44,588 nt of DNA from Halodesulfovibrio sp. MK-HDV (lineage in GTDB: Bacteria; Desulfobacterota; Desulfovibrionia; Desulfovibrionales; Desulfovibrionaceae), in assembly GCF_009914765.1 (NCBI RefSeq), contig NZ_WYDS01000026.1:1-44588 (forward strand), given 5' to 3'. A program made the position numbers and the translations under genes. The notes below the pieces were generated by a model that was not told the DNA's origin, searched no databases, and saw only the letters and a list, made by a program, of their open reading frames with translations. Positions within the stretch are counted from its first letter, which is position 1; each line of letters starts with the position of its first letter. Below are positions 34,065-42,621 of the stretch, piece by piece.

Positions 34065-35405
34065 CTACTCGCAATAGTGGTTATGAAAATCTATGAGGGT
34101 TGATTGCCCTGTAGATTCTATAACAGCACGCCAGTAGTCAGACCGCGTGTTAATCCTTCGCCGTTTACGGGTTACGAGGCGTAATGGAAGATGTACGAAT
34201 CTGTCCATAAGTTTCGACACAACCATTGCAGTTTTACCTGCCATAGCCGCATGTACTGCGTTTTGTCCGAGGAATCCGCAATAAACTCTGTCGTTGGCGT
34301 TGGCCGGTACGGAACGAATGATGTAGCTCGGATCAATAAGTTTGAGAGTATAAGGAACGTTGCGCTCGGTCATGTAGCTATGGATTTCTTTTTTGAGGAA
34401 TCCCATAATGTCGCCAAGAACTTTGTTGCCCGATGCGTCCGTTAAATTTGTGTCGGAAAGCAAATGCTGCCCCGCACCTTCTGCTACAACAATAACTGCA
34501 TGTCGGCGGGTGAGTAATCGTTTCTCTAAATTTTCGAGTAGGCCGCCTTCACCGTATAAAGCAAAATCTTTTTCCGGAATAAGCACAAAGTTAACCTCTT
34601 TGAGGGATAACGATGCGTGCGCCGCAATAAAACCGGATTCCCGACCCATAAGTTTTACAAGGCCGACACCGTTCATAGAGCCTTGTGCTTCTGTATGAGC
34701 ACATTGGATAGCTTCAGTAGCTTTGTCCACGGCAGTTTCGAAACCGAACGTCTGTGGAATAAAGTCGATGTCGTTATCAATAGTCTTAGGGACACCGATA
34801 ACAGAAATTTTAAGCATACGTTTTGTTACTTCATCCACGATAGCGCTTGCGGCTTTCATGGTGCCGTCTCCGCCGATCATAAACAAACAGCTGATGTTGA
34901 GGCGCTCTAATGCATCAACAACTTCTTCAGTAGACTGAGGACCGCGTGATGAACCGAGGATTGTGCCGCCCAGCAGGTGGATGTGCGAGATCATCTGCGG
35001 AACTAGCTCAACAACATCATGTCCATATTTAGGAATAAAGCCTTCCAGTCCGTATTTGATGCCGAGAACACTGCTTACATGGTAGTTATGAAATGCCGCC
35101 ATAACAATGGAGCGGATAACTTCGTTGATACCGGGACAGAGTCCACCACATGTTACAATGGCACATTTGGCTTTTGGAGTGTCGAAGAAAAGATGCTGGC
35201 GCGGGCCTGCCTTTTCAAAACAAAGCGGAATCGGTTGGTCATTTGTAATGTCTTCGTGCAGTTCATTATCCAGATAAAAGTCTACACCGCGTTCGTCAGT
35301 TTCAAACTTGCAAGCCGCAAGTGGAGATGGGATTTTTGGAGCCCCCAACGTGGGAATAACCGTTGAAATCTTCAATTCTTTATTTTGTGTGCGGTTCTTG
35401 GGCAT
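34065..35405 (-). CDS. ATP-type 6-phosphofructokinase (clade X-like)
   Basis: A 446-residue phosphofructokinase with an N-terminal extension of about 75 residues. 'TCGGLCPGINEVIRSIV' starts the catalytic core. GGDGT at 178-182 has the Gly that favours ATP, while PKTIDND at 206-212 has the Lys found in pyrophosphate enzymes and in plant and protist 'clade X' forms. 'LMGRESGFIAA' and 'VVAEGAGQHL' are conserved substrate segments. It phosphorylates fructose-6-phosphate in glycolysis. Phosphate donor is likely ATP but should be tested. GGAG lies 7 bases before the ATG. Confidence 0.9.
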   Translation of the reverse strand: MPKNRTQNKELKISTVIPTLGAPKIPSPLAACKFETDERGVDFYLDNELHEDITNDQPIPLCFEKAGPRQHLFFDTPKAKCAIVTCGGLCPGINEVIRSIVMAAFHNYHVSSVLGIKYGLEGFIPKYGHDVVELVPQMISHIHLLGGTILGSSRGPQSTEEVVDALERLNISCLFMIGGDGTMKAASAIVDEVTKRMLKISVIGVPKTIDNDIDFIPQTFGFETAVDKATEAIQCAHTEAQGSMNGVGLVKLMGRESGFIAAHASLSLKEVNFVLIPEKDFALYGEGGLLENLEKRLLTRRHAVIVVAEGAGQHLLSDTNLTDASGNKVLGDIMGFLKKEIHSYMTERNVPYTLKLIDPSYIIRSVPANANDRVYCGFLGQNAVHAAMAGKTAMVVSKLMDRFVHLPLRLVTRKRRRINTRSDYWRAVIESTGQSTLIDFHNHYCE

Positions 35406-35662
35406 GAAAAGGCTCCTTACATATGACTGTCGGGCATGTGATTATTTTTTATTGTAGATCATAATGTACAGTGTGTTTTGTTTAAGGGCAAATTTCAATG
35501 AGTCTGGAGACAGAATTTAGAAAAATACGTTGCTTCTGGACAGGCAGAAGGAAAGCGCATAATTTTAGCCCGCATTTCAGAATGTGGCTTTATTGTGTAT
35601 AGTCCTGTTCTGAATGGTGGGACATAGTCATAGACTGACTACATACTTAATTCGAGTTTGTT

Positions 35663-36670
35663 ATGCCAAAAAAAACGCTTCTTATTACACTTGGTGATGC
35701 AAACGGGCTAGGGCCTGAGTTGGCCTGTCGCCTGTTTGGTGAAGATATATTCATTGCGGCGAAGCGCCCGATTATTATGATCGGCTCTGCTGCTTCGTTG
35801 CTGGTGCACACCGAGCGACTCAATATGGACCCGTTCTGGGAGGTTGTAGAATCTCCACGAGACATTACAAGTAAGGCGTACGGTGTTTATCTGTACGAAC
35901 CTTCGTCAATTCGAGATCTGCCGATTACAGTAGGTGAAGCCACCAAAGAAGGTGGATTTATCGCAGGTGAATCTTTGCAGGCAGCATGCCAGTGCATTAC
36001 CGATGGTATTGCCACAGGTATGGTGACATTACCATTACATAAGGCAATGTTGCAGGAGGCAGGATTTGATTTTCCCGGACATACAGAATTTTTAGCACGG
36101 CACGCAGGACTTCAGGACGATGAAGTGTGTATGCACCTGTGCGGAGAAATTTTGCGGGTAAGCCTTGCCACAACACATCCGCCACTTCGCGATGTCGCAG
36201 ATATGATAACTGAAGAACGTCTGCTGCGTACCTTCAAACTTACTGATGACTTTATGAAACAAGTCGGACACGGCGATCGTCCGATTGCTGTTTGCGGCTT
36301 GAATCCACATGCTGGAGAATCCGGCAAGATTGGTACAGAAGATCAGGAAATTGTTGCTCCTGCTGTGCTTAAAGCCCAGGCCATGGGTATGAACATTGAA
36401 GGGCCGTTCCCTGCCGATACCTTGTTCCACAAAGCTGCACGCGGTGTGTATTCTGCTGTTGTGGCTATGTATCACGATCAGGGACTTGCGCCGCTGAAGC
36501 TGCTGCATTTTTCAGAAGCAGTTAACGTAACACTCGGTTTGCCGTTTGTGCGCACCTCAGTTGACCACGGAACAGGCTTTGATATTGTGGGCAAAGATAT
36601 TGCTCATACAAATAGTTTTAGAGAAGCTATCCGACTTGCGATCTTGATGTTGGAAGGCGACGAATTGTAA
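35663..36670 (+). CDS. pdxA: 4-Hydroxythreonine-4-phosphate dehydrogenase PdxA
   Basis: A 335-residue enzyme of the deoxyxylulose-5-phosphate-independent start of pyridoxal phosphate synthesis, oxidising 4-phosphohydroxythreonine with NAD. Metal-binding His residues are in 'FPGHTEF', 'NPHAGESG' and 'AMYHDQGLAPLK'. 'GDANGLGPEL' is the N-terminal family motif and 'RTSVDHGTGFDIVGK' the C-terminal one. The usual GDP(S/A)GIGPE is changed to GDANGLGPE here. It is monocistronic and followed by a terminator 25 bases later. No other pdx genes are in the window. Confidence 0.93.
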   Translation: MPKKTLLITLGDANGLGPELACRLFGEDIFIAAKRPIIMIGSAASLLVHTERLNMDPFWEVVESPRDITSKAYGVYLYEPSSIRDLPITVGEATKEGGFIAGESLQAACQCITDGIATGMVTLPLHKAMLQEAGFDFPGHTEFLARHAGLQDDEVCMHLCGEILRVSLATTHPPLRDVADMITEERLLRTFKLTDDFMKQVGHGDRPIAVCGLNPHAGESGKIGTEDQEIVAPAVLKAQAMGMNIEGPFPADTLFHKAARGVYSAVVAMYHDQGLAPLKLLHFSEAVNVTLGLPFVRTSVDHGTGFDIVGKDIAHTNSFREAIRLAILMLEGDEL

Positions 36671-36694
36671 TCTGTTCTTCTTTCGATACTACAG

Positions 36695-36735
36695 GGCAGA
36701 CAATGACACATTACTTGGCATTGTCTGCCTTTTTT
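36695..36735 (+). terminator. Terminator of pdxA
   Basis: An 11-bp perfect stem GGCAGACAATG/CATTGTCTGCC (36695-36705 with 36719-36729) is followed by six T residues. Confidence 0.9.
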
Positions 36736-36776
36736 GCATACACTGAAGACTATACGAAAGACTACAGGAGGAAACC

Positions 36777-38456
36777 ATGCTTATTGGTATTGATGTTGGT
36801 GGAACGCACACCGACGCAGTGGCAGTTGAGAGTGGGAAAGTGGTTGCCTCTGGTAAAGTGGCTACGGCGCATGATGATTTGTTGTCATCGGTTCTGGGCG
36901 CGCTTGAGATAGTGCTTAAGGCTGTTTCTCCCGAAGATGTGACACGCCTTAATTTATCAACAACACTTTCTACGAATGCCATAGTTGAAGGTCGCACTGA
37001 TGAAGTCGGTGTGATTGTTTCTTCAGGTCCCGGCATTGACCCATATAATTTTCAGACCGGTAAATTTTATTTTCCTGTAAAAGGCTCCATTGACCACAGA
37101 GGGGAAGAAGTGGCCCCTGTTGTGGAAAAAGAAATTATGGATGCCTTTGAAACGTGCGTTGCGGCGGACGTTACCGCGTATGCTGCTGTGAGTAAGTTTT
37201 CTACAAGAAACCCTGCGCACGAAGAGCATATTGCGGAATCCATTGCTTCTAAAAGTGATGTGACCTCGTTAGGGCATCGTTTTTCCGGTCAACTGGACTT
37301 TCCGCGGCGTATTGCAACGGCCTACTACAACTCCGCAGTTTGGCGTCTTTATAACAGATTTGCAGATGCCGTCGAAGCCGGAGTCCGTGCAAAGGGTATT
37401 ACAGCTCCTGTAAATATTCTTAAAGCTGACGGTGGAACCATGCCGCTTGAAAGCTCTCGAGAGATCCCTGTGGAATCCATTCTTTCAGGCCCTGCTGCGA
37501 GTGTTATGGGCGTGCTTGCTCAGCGTTGTATTGGCAAAGATTGTTCAGATTCCCCATCTCCCGAAGGGGACACGCTTATTTTGGATATCGGCGGAACAAC
37601 TACAGACATTGCTTTGCTTGTTGTAGATGCTCCGCTTGTGGAAAAAGACGGCATTTCCGTCGGCAGTTTTCCGACCTTGGTTCATGCATTAAAGACTCGC
37701 TCCATAGGTGTCGGTGGAGACTCCGCGCTGCATTATTCCGCAGGTGCATTACGTGTAGGCCCTGAGCGAAAAGGCGTTTGCATGGCAGAAGGTGGAAGCA
37801 GTCCGGCTTTGATGGACGCACTCATCTATTGCGGACACGCGTCATTCGGTGACAGTTCAGCTAGCCGCAAGGGGATAGAATCTCTTGCCGAAGAATGTGG
37901 CATGGAGCCGTTAGCTCTGGCAACATCGGCAATTACTCTTGCTGTAAAAACAATATCACGTGCTGTGCATGAATTTATCGAAGAAGTGAACAGCACTCCT
38001 GTATATACTATCCGAGAAATTTTGAGCGGGGCAGACCTGGCACCGGATCAAGTAAGCATTATGGGCGGGCCTGCAGAGGCTTTTCAAAAATTGCTTGCTG
38101 ATGAATTGCAGATACCGGTGTATACTGTTCCGCAATATGCTGTTGCTAACGCCATTGGTGCTGCCATGACAAAGCCGACATTCGAGCTGGAATTATTTGC
38201 AGATACTGAAGCGCAGACGCTGTTTATCCCTGTAATGGGTGAGCGTCGTAGTGTTTCGTCTAAGTATAAATTACTCGATGCTGTGCTGGATGCGAAAGAA
38301 GCTTTGGTGAGTTATTTTGAACAGCGCGATATCGTCATCGGTGCTGATGAAATTGAAGTAACCGAAGAACAGTCTTTTAACATGGTTGGCGATTACGGCA
38401 CAGTTGGAAGAAACATTCGTGTAAAATGCCAGATAACACCAGGGGTTGATATATAG
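36777..38456 (+). CDS. Hydantoinase/oxoprolinase-family ATPase, HyuA type
   Basis: A 559-residue protein whose start is fixed by AGGAGG before ATG 36777. 'IGIDVGGTHTDAVAVESG' (residues about 3-20) is the phosphate-binding motif of the actin-like fold. 'LSTTLSTNAIVEG', 'SGPAASVMG' and 'LILDIGGTTTDIALL' are hydantoinase A landmarks. The last 60 residues (SVSSKYKLLDAVLDAKEAL to the end) are less typical. The family hydrolyses ATP to open five-membered lactam rings such as 5-oxoproline or hydantoins; no HyuB partner is next to it. The GH3 gene follows one base after the stop, indicating cotranscription. Substrate unknown. Confidence 0.87.
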   Translation: MLIGIDVGGTHTDAVAVESGKVVASGKVATAHDDLLSSVLGALEIVLKAVSPEDVTRLNLSTTLSTNAIVEGRTDEVGVIVSSGPGIDPYNFQTGKFYFPVKGSIDHRGEEVAPVVEKEIMDAFETCVAADVTAYAAVSKFSTRNPAHEEHIAESIASKSDVTSLGHRFSGQLDFPRRIATAYYNSAVWRLYNRFADAVEAGVRAKGITAPVNILKADGGTMPLESSREIPVESILSGPAASVMGVLAQRCIGKDCSDSPSPEGDTLILDIGGTTTDIALLVVDAPLVEKDGISVGSFPTLVHALKTRSIGVGGDSALHYSAGALRVGPERKGVCMAEGGSSPALMDALIYCGHASFGDSSASRKGIESLAEECGMEPLALATSAITLAVKTISRAVHEFIEEVNSTPVYTIREILSGADLAPDQVSIMGGPAEAFQKLLADELQIPVYTVPQYAVANAIGAAMTKPTFELELFADTEAQTLFIPVMGERRSVSSKYKLLDAVLDAKEALVSYFEQRDIVIGADEIEVTEEQSFNMVGDYGTVGRNIRVKCQITPGVDI

Positions 38457-38457
38457 G

Positions 38458-39603
38458 ATGCCAAAAATTATAGCGTGCTGTGTACTGTTTTTAATGATTG
38501 CGACGCAGAGCTTTGCTGTGCAGGCCACTGAATCCCCTGCATCTGAAGTTTCTCTCAAAACAATGATCGGTCAAATGATCATGGTTGGTTTTCGGGGAGA
38601 GGGTGCTACCGCTGCGCGCGTCATATTGCGGGACATAAAGCAACACCAGATTGGTGGTGTCATTTTATTTGAAAAAGATTACCTGCGGCCACAGGCTGTA
38701 CGTAATATTATAAGCAAAGCACAGGTGTGTGATCTTGTTGACGCATTGCAGGACATCTCGACTATTCCATTATTCATCGCAATAGATCAGGAAGGCGGGT
38801 TGGTCTCACGGTTTAAACCTACACACGGCTTTGCTGGAACGCCTTCTGCTCAAAAGCTGGGTGAAAAGCCGGTGAGTGAAACCTTTGCGGCAGGCGAGCG
38901 CACAGGCGCGTATCTTAAAGATGTTGGTGTGAATATGGACTTTGCGCCAGTGCTCGATGTTAATGTGAATCCAGAATCTCCGGTTATTGGTGCCATACAG
39001 CGTAGTTTTAGCTCAGACCCTGCGACTGTTGCTAAGTATGCACACGCATTCGCTCAGGGCATGGGACGTTATGGAATCATTTCCGGTTACAAGCATTTTC
39101 CGGGACACGGCAGCTCTCTTTCAGATTCCCACAAAGGGCTACCGGACGTTACAAAAACATGGTCGAAGAAAGAGCTACTGCCGTATGCTGAATTGTTAGG
39201 TACAGAGCCACTTCATGTCGTTATGGTAGGGCATCTGTACCACCGTAAGCTTGATGCTGATACACCGACATCATTGTCTTATCCGGTAGTTACCAAAATG
39301 CTTAGAGAGAAGCTTAATTACGATGGTGTTATTGTGACAGATGATCTGCAAATGAGAGCGATCACAAATCAATACTCCATTGATGAGGCTGCTGTAAAAG
39401 CTGTGCAGGCAGGTAGTGACATTGTGCTTGTGGGAAACAACATGAAGTATGATCCGAAAATTGTTTCCAAGCTTGTTACTTCGCTTACATGGGCGGTTCA
39501 TAATGGCGATATCCCAATCGAGCGAATTCGTCAGTCTTATGATCGGATCATGAAACTTAAGCACGATTCAGGACTACTCGTGGATGATGTCTCGAAGCAA
39601 TAA
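38458..39603 (+). CDS. Secreted glycoside hydrolase family 3 (beta-N-acetylhexosaminidase-like)
   Basis: ATG 38458 is chosen over TTG 38446 because it begins a clear signal peptide (MPKIIACCVLFLMIATQSFA). The mature protein is a GH3 barrel of 360 residues with 'FIAIDQEGGLVSRF' and the NagZ-type loop 'YKHFPGHGSSLSDSHKGLP' at about 211-229, whose His-Asp pair acts as acid/base. The catalytic Asp is near residue 300 in 'DGVIVTDDLQM'. It probably releases N-acetylglucosamine from peptidoglycan or chitin fragments in the periplasm; classical NagZ is cytosolic, so the signal peptide is notable. It begins just after the HyuA-type gene. Confidence 0.9.
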   Translation: MPKIIACCVLFLMIATQSFAVQATESPASEVSLKTMIGQMIMVGFRGEGATAARVILRDIKQHQIGGVILFEKDYLRPQAVRNIISKAQVCDLVDALQDISTIPLFIAIDQEGGLVSRFKPTHGFAGTPSAQKLGEKPVSETFAAGERTGAYLKDVGVNMDFAPVLDVNVNPESPVIGAIQRSFSSDPATVAKYAHAFAQGMGRYGIISGYKHFPGHGSSLSDSHKGLPDVTKTWSKKELLPYAELLGTEPLHVVMVGHLYHRKLDADTPTSLSYPVVTKMLREKLNYDGVIVTDDLQMRAITNQYSIDEAAVKAVQAGSDIVLVGNNMKYDPKIVSKLVTSLTWAVHNGDIPIERIRQSYDRIMKLKHDSGLLVDDVSKQ

Positions 39604-39660
39604 GTCATTAAGTAATAGGTTATTGCGAGTCGGAAACGGCTGCGAAAAAATATCATAAAA

Positions 39661-39698
39661 AAAGAAGGGTGGAGTTAAAACTCCACCCTTCTTTTTTT
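39661..39698. terminator. Bidirectional terminator between convergent genes
   Basis: A 15-bp perfect stem (39661-39675 with 39680-39694) has A residues before and seven T residues through 39698. It serves the GH3 gene and the opposite-strand TVP38 gene. Confidence 0.9.
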
Positions 39699-39727
39699 AT
39701 GTACGGTAGTGAGGCAACGCCTCAGAA

Positions 39728-40402
39728 CTAAGCGTCTTGTTCCACTTGTGAGGTAAGAAGCCGATATTTTTTATACAATCTCACGCCAATGGCGGAGGAA
39801 AGAATAAAAAGCACGGCGCTCACACTGGTACGGAGTACAGGCTCAACAGTGACACCACTTCCCAGAAGAGAGAAGATGAGAGTCTGTGGCATGTACCCTA
39901 ACGAAGAACCCGCGACAAAAGACAAGGGGCGGATATTACTTACACCGGCAACTACGTTTGTAGCCAGATTGCTGCCGACTGGGAGCAGGCGCACAATCAT
40001 TGCTGTCTGAAATGGTGAGCTTTGTAAAAAACCGTTGATGCCCTGTAAGTGATTCGGGAATCTGCGGTTAATTGTTTCCTGTCCTAACAATCGGGCTACC
40101 CAAAAACAGCATATGCACCCAAGTGTCACTGCTGTAATCGCGGCTAAGAAGCCATGGACGGCACCAAACGCATATCCTGCGCAAAAGGCGGAAAGTTGTC
40201 TTGGAATGCCCATGCCTGTAAGTAAGGCGGCTATTCCGATAAACAGGGCAACGCCTTGCATTCCAGTATTTCGAATATATGTATCGACCCACTCAGGTTC
40301 TAAAACCTCAGCGATGCCTAATTTACGTAATGTAAGTACAACAGCAACCAGCAGTCCGATAACTGCAAGGTTGATAATAACTTTTTTTTGACTTGAAGAC
40401 AT
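39728..40402 (-). CDS. TVP38/TMEM64 (VTT domain) membrane protein
   Basis: ATG 40402 is preferred to ATG 40435 because AGGGA lies seven bases ahead of it; this gives 224 residues. There are about five to six membrane helices. The VTT region has 'GMGIPRQLSAFCAGYAFGAVHGF' and 'RLLPVGSNLATNVVAGVSNI', including the conserved Arg and the GxFxG-like 'AGYAFG' turn. The family (DedA superfamily) is linked to lipid scrambling or flipping of undecaprenyl phosphate. The substrate here is unknown. It is monocistronic, close to a glycosyltransferase gene that could use a polyprenyl phosphate. Confidence 0.85.
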   Translation of the reverse strand: MSSSQKKVIINLAVIGLLVAVVLTLRKLGIAEVLEPEWVDTYIRNTGMQGVALFIGIAALLTGMGIPRQLSAFCAGYAFGAVHGFLAAITAVTLGCICCFWVARLLGQETINRRFPNHLQGINGFLQSSPFQTAMIVRLLPVGSNLATNVVAGVSNIRPLSFVAGSSLGYMPQTLIFSLLGSGVTVEPVLRTSVSAVLFILSSAIGVRLYKKYRLLTSQVEQDA

Positions 40403-40491
40403 AGTTTTCCCTGCATTAATGAACCAAATCATCAAGCAGTTGGTCTAGGGATAGAATATATGGCGCAAGTAACTTCGCGTATAATCGCGAG

Positions 40492-41223
40492 TTATAAGTT
40501 GCGATCTTTAATAGAATAACGGAAGTGACGGCTCTGCATCCAGCGGATAGCTAACAAATCAAGGAAAGTAGCTTTAGCTCTGTCGAGGATTCCGTATTTG
40601 GACTCTCCATGCTGACGATGTCTGTGGTTCACAGGTACTTCAGAAACAGTTGCGCCCTGCATTTTCATAAGCGTAGGGAGGAATCGGTGCATACCGGTGA
40701 GCATCGGAATTTGCTGAACCAGTGTGGTGTCCATAACTTTAAGTGAGCAACCGGTGTCTTTTACGGTTTCACGGCTTAATTTGTTACGGATTGCGTTTCC
40801 GATTTTGGAAGCAACTTTTTTCTGCAATGTATCCTGACGTTTCTGACGCCAGCCGATAACCATTGTGTAACCTCGTTCGTATTCACGAAGAAGGGCAGGA
40901 ATATCAGCAGGATCATTCTGTAAATCTGCATCGATAGTAATCACTACGTCAGTTTCAGCAGCATCAAAGCCAGCTTTGAATGCAGCGGACTGCCCACAGT
41001 TTTCTGCAAACGCTACATATTTTACTTCAGAGTGCTTATCGCCCATGGAGCGAATAACCTGAAGGCTGTTATCAGAACTACCATCATCAACAAAAATTAC
41101 TTGCCATTCTTTGTCGAGCGGAGAGAGTGCTTTATTTATTTCACCGAAAAGAAGGGGAATATTATCTTCTTCGTTGAACACAGGTACAACTATAGATAGG
41201 GAATTAATATTTGTCATGCGCAT
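40492..41223 (-). CDS. Family 2 glycosyltransferase (polyprenyl-phosphate glycosyltransferase-like)
   Basis: A 243-residue GT-A enzyme. 'LSIVVPVFNEEDNIPLL' binds the nucleotide, 'VIFVDDGSSDNS' and 'VVITIDADLQNDP' carry the DDG and DxD acidic residues, and 'KDTGCSLKVMD' and 'HRHRQHGESKYG' are typical of DPM1/ArnC-like enzymes. It lacks the two C-terminal membrane helices of GtrB/ArnC, like DPM1-type soluble forms. It should load a sugar onto a polyprenyl phosphate for surface polysaccharide or lipid A modification. The start is either ATG 41223 or ATG 41217; no ribosome binding site stands out. It ends 89 bases before the TVP38 gene start. Confidence 0.9.
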   Translation of the reverse strand: MRMTNINSLSIVVPVFNEEDNIPLLFGEINKALSPLDKEWQVIFVDDGSSDNSLQVIRSMGDKHSEVKYVAFAENCGQSAAFKAGFDAAETDVVITIDADLQNDPADIPALLREYERGYTMVIGWRQKRQDTLQKKVASKIGNAIRNKLSRETVKDTGCSLKVMDTTLVQQIPMLTGMHRFLPTLMKMQGATVSEVPVNHRHRQHGESKYGILDRAKATFLDLLAIRWMQSRHFRYSIKDRNL

Positions 41224-41336
41224 GGTATAAGGCGATTGGTGTTGCTTGTAAATAAGGATAGAGTATATTCCATTGAGACTTCCGGTATTGGTACGGTTAA
41301 TTGTTTAGAAAAATAAAATTTTATTGCAAAGTGCTG

Positions 41337-41365
41337 TTGACAGGTAGGGCGAATCGGCATAGAAG
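41337..41365 (+). promoter_or_regulatory. Promoter of the first tRNA-fMet gene
   Basis: TTGACA (41337-41342), 17 bases, then TAGAAG (41360-41365), 15 bases before the tRNA. The -35 box is perfect. Confidence 0.75.
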
Positions 41366-41379
41366 CTCTCTCACGATGA

Positions 41380-41456
41380 CGCGGGGTGGAGCAGTACGGT
41401 AGCTCGTCGGGCTCATAACCCGAAGGCCGCAGGTTCAAATCCTGTCCCCGCTACCA
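41380..41456 (+). tRNA. Initiator tRNA-fMet(CAT), copy 1
   Basis: The 77-base gene has the acceptor pair C1/T72 unpaired and three G-C pairs at the end of the anticodon stem (GGG-CTCATAA-CCC), both marks of an initiator tRNA. CCA is encoded. Tandem neighbour of tRNA-Trp. Confidence 0.96.
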
Positions 41457-41468
41457 TTAAAATGATCC

Positions 41469-41545
41469 AGGGGTGTAGTTCTAACGGCTAGAACGCCGGT
41501 CTCCAAAACCGGATGTTGGGAGTTCGAATCTCTCCACCCCTGCCA
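41469..41545 (+). tRNA. tRNA-Trp(CCA), copy 1
   Basis: The 77-base gene has an AGGGGTG/CACCCCT acceptor stem, anticodon loop CTCCAAA and encoded CCA end. It is 12 bases after tRNA-fMet copy 1 and shares its transcript. Confidence 0.95.
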
Positions 41546-41671
41546 TTAACATTCAATTCAGTGTAAATTGTTTTGAAGTGTAATGAGCAGATGATGCATA
41601 TTCGTATGTGTCCAGCACGTTTCGCGCCACGCACAGTAGTGCGTTGCAGGTTAATGGATGGTTAAACATCT

Positions 41672-41701
41672 AGATTCAGCGTATTGTCTGAATCTTTTTT
41701 T
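41672..41701 (+). terminator. Terminator of the first fMet-Trp unit
   Basis: AGATTCAG (41672-41679) pairs with CTGAATCT (41688-41695), followed by T residues. It lies 126 bases after the Trp gene. Confidence 0.8.
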
Positions 41702-41765
41702 ATGACTTCAAAATAGCATTGTTCGTATGAACTGATTGCTGTTAAGAAGAGCATATATACGGTGA

Positions 41766-41842
41766 CGCGGGGTGGAGCAGTACGGTAGCTCGTCGGGCTC
41801 ATAACCCGAAGGCCGCAGGTTCAAATCCTGTCCCCGCTACCA
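41766..41842 (+). tRNA. Initiator tRNA-fMet(CAT), copy 2
   Basis: Identical over all 77 bases to copy 1, with an encoded CCA end. The upstream block GATTGCTGTTAAG...TATA is shared with copy 3 rather than with copies 1, 4 and 5. Confidence 0.96.
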
Positions 41843-41854
41843 AAAAAATGATTC

Positions 41855-41931
41855 AGGGGTGTAGTTCTAACGGCTAGAACGCCGGTCTCCAAAACCGGAT
41901 GTTGGGAGTTCGAATCTCTCCACCCCTGCCA
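41855..41931 (+). tRNA. tRNA-Trp(CCA), copy 2
   Basis: Identical to copy 1 and 12 bases after tRNA-fMet copy 2. A single Trp gene is usual, so a second identical copy reflects the tandem duplication. Confidence 0.95.
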
Positions 41932-42001
41932 TTAAATTCTAATCAATTGTACATTATGTATCAGTAAAGATTAGTATTTTTTGAAATGATATGAGATTAC
42001 A

Positions 42002-42032
42002 GATTCAGAAAAGACTCTGAATCATTTTATGA
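42002..42032 (+). terminator. Terminator of the second fMet-Trp unit
   Basis: GATTCAG (42002-42008) pairs with CTGAATC (42017-42023), followed by ATTTTATG. It is the diverged counterpart of the one at 41672-41701 and has a weaker T run. Confidence 0.6.
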
Positions 42033-42091
42033 CTTCAAAATAGCATCGATCTTTATGACTGATTGCTGTTAAGATGCTCATTATACGGTGA

Positions 42092-42168
42092 CGCGGGGTG
42101 GAGCAGTACGGTAGCTCGTCGGGCTCATAACCCGAAGGCCGCAGGTTCAAATCCTGTCCCCGCTACCA
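42092..42168 (+). tRNA. Initiator tRNA-fMet(CAT), copy 3
   Basis: Identical to copies 1 and 2 with CCA end; no Trp gene follows. A strong terminator starts ten bases after it. Confidence 0.96.
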
Positions 42169-42177
42169 CGAAATTTC

Positions 42178-42213
42178 AGGCACCTAGAGATATCTCTCTA
42201 GGTGCCTTTTTTT
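42178..42213 (+). terminator. Terminator after tRNA-fMet copy 3
   Basis: A 13-bp perfect stem AGGCACCTAGAGA/TCTCTAGGTGCCT (42178-42190 with 42195-42207) is followed by six T residues or more. Confidence 0.93.
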
Positions 42214-42621
42214 GTGTTTTTCGAGTCTGCCTTTCGACCGATTAGTGTTTTCTCCACATCTTTCCTTCCTTTTTGTTCCCTTCTTAGCAATTCACATAGC
42301 ATTTAGAGATTCTGATTAACGTCTTGTCTGTACTGTTTTATATACATACACCTCATGGGGAAGGCAGGGGCTGCGTCATGCTCTACCTATTGAACAGGCC
42401 GTTTGTACTGCGTTGTCTAGTCGATTTTCTGTAGCGTTATTTTTTCTTGGTAAACGCTCTGCTGTCCATGGTCTTACAACTTGTTCTTTTAGATAGTTGC
42501 AATGTCCTTTTGTTGCATCAGAGTAGGAAGGCTTTGAAGAAATCCTTTACTCGTTCTTGGCTGAGTATAACGTATGTAAAGGTCAGAGATCCGGATGTCA
42601 TCGGCTATAACAGGAGTACCT
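42214..42621. other. Intergenic region before the serine hydrolase
   Basis: I see no gene here. The only notable element is a possible promoter, TTAACG (42316-42321), 17 bases, TATATA (42339-42344), which would leave a leader of about 270 bases before the serine hydrolase start. Both boxes differ by two bases or fewer from consensus, but AT-rich chance matches are common. Confidence 0.35.

Larger units (their letters stand above)
41380..42091 (+). repeat. Tandem duplication of an fMet-Trp unit
   Basis: Copy A (41380-41765) and copy B (41766-42091) each hold tRNA-fMet, tRNA-Trp, an AGATTCAG/CTGAATC terminator, the string TTATGACTTCAAAATAGCAT and an ACTGATTGCTGTTAAG block before the next tRNA-fMet. 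The tRNAs are identical; the spacers have diverged, so the duplication is not recent. Confidence 0.85.

Noticed and set aside
42063-42245. A 60-codon frame through tRNA-fMet copy 3.
   Set aside because: It overlaps a complete tRNA gene and its terminator.
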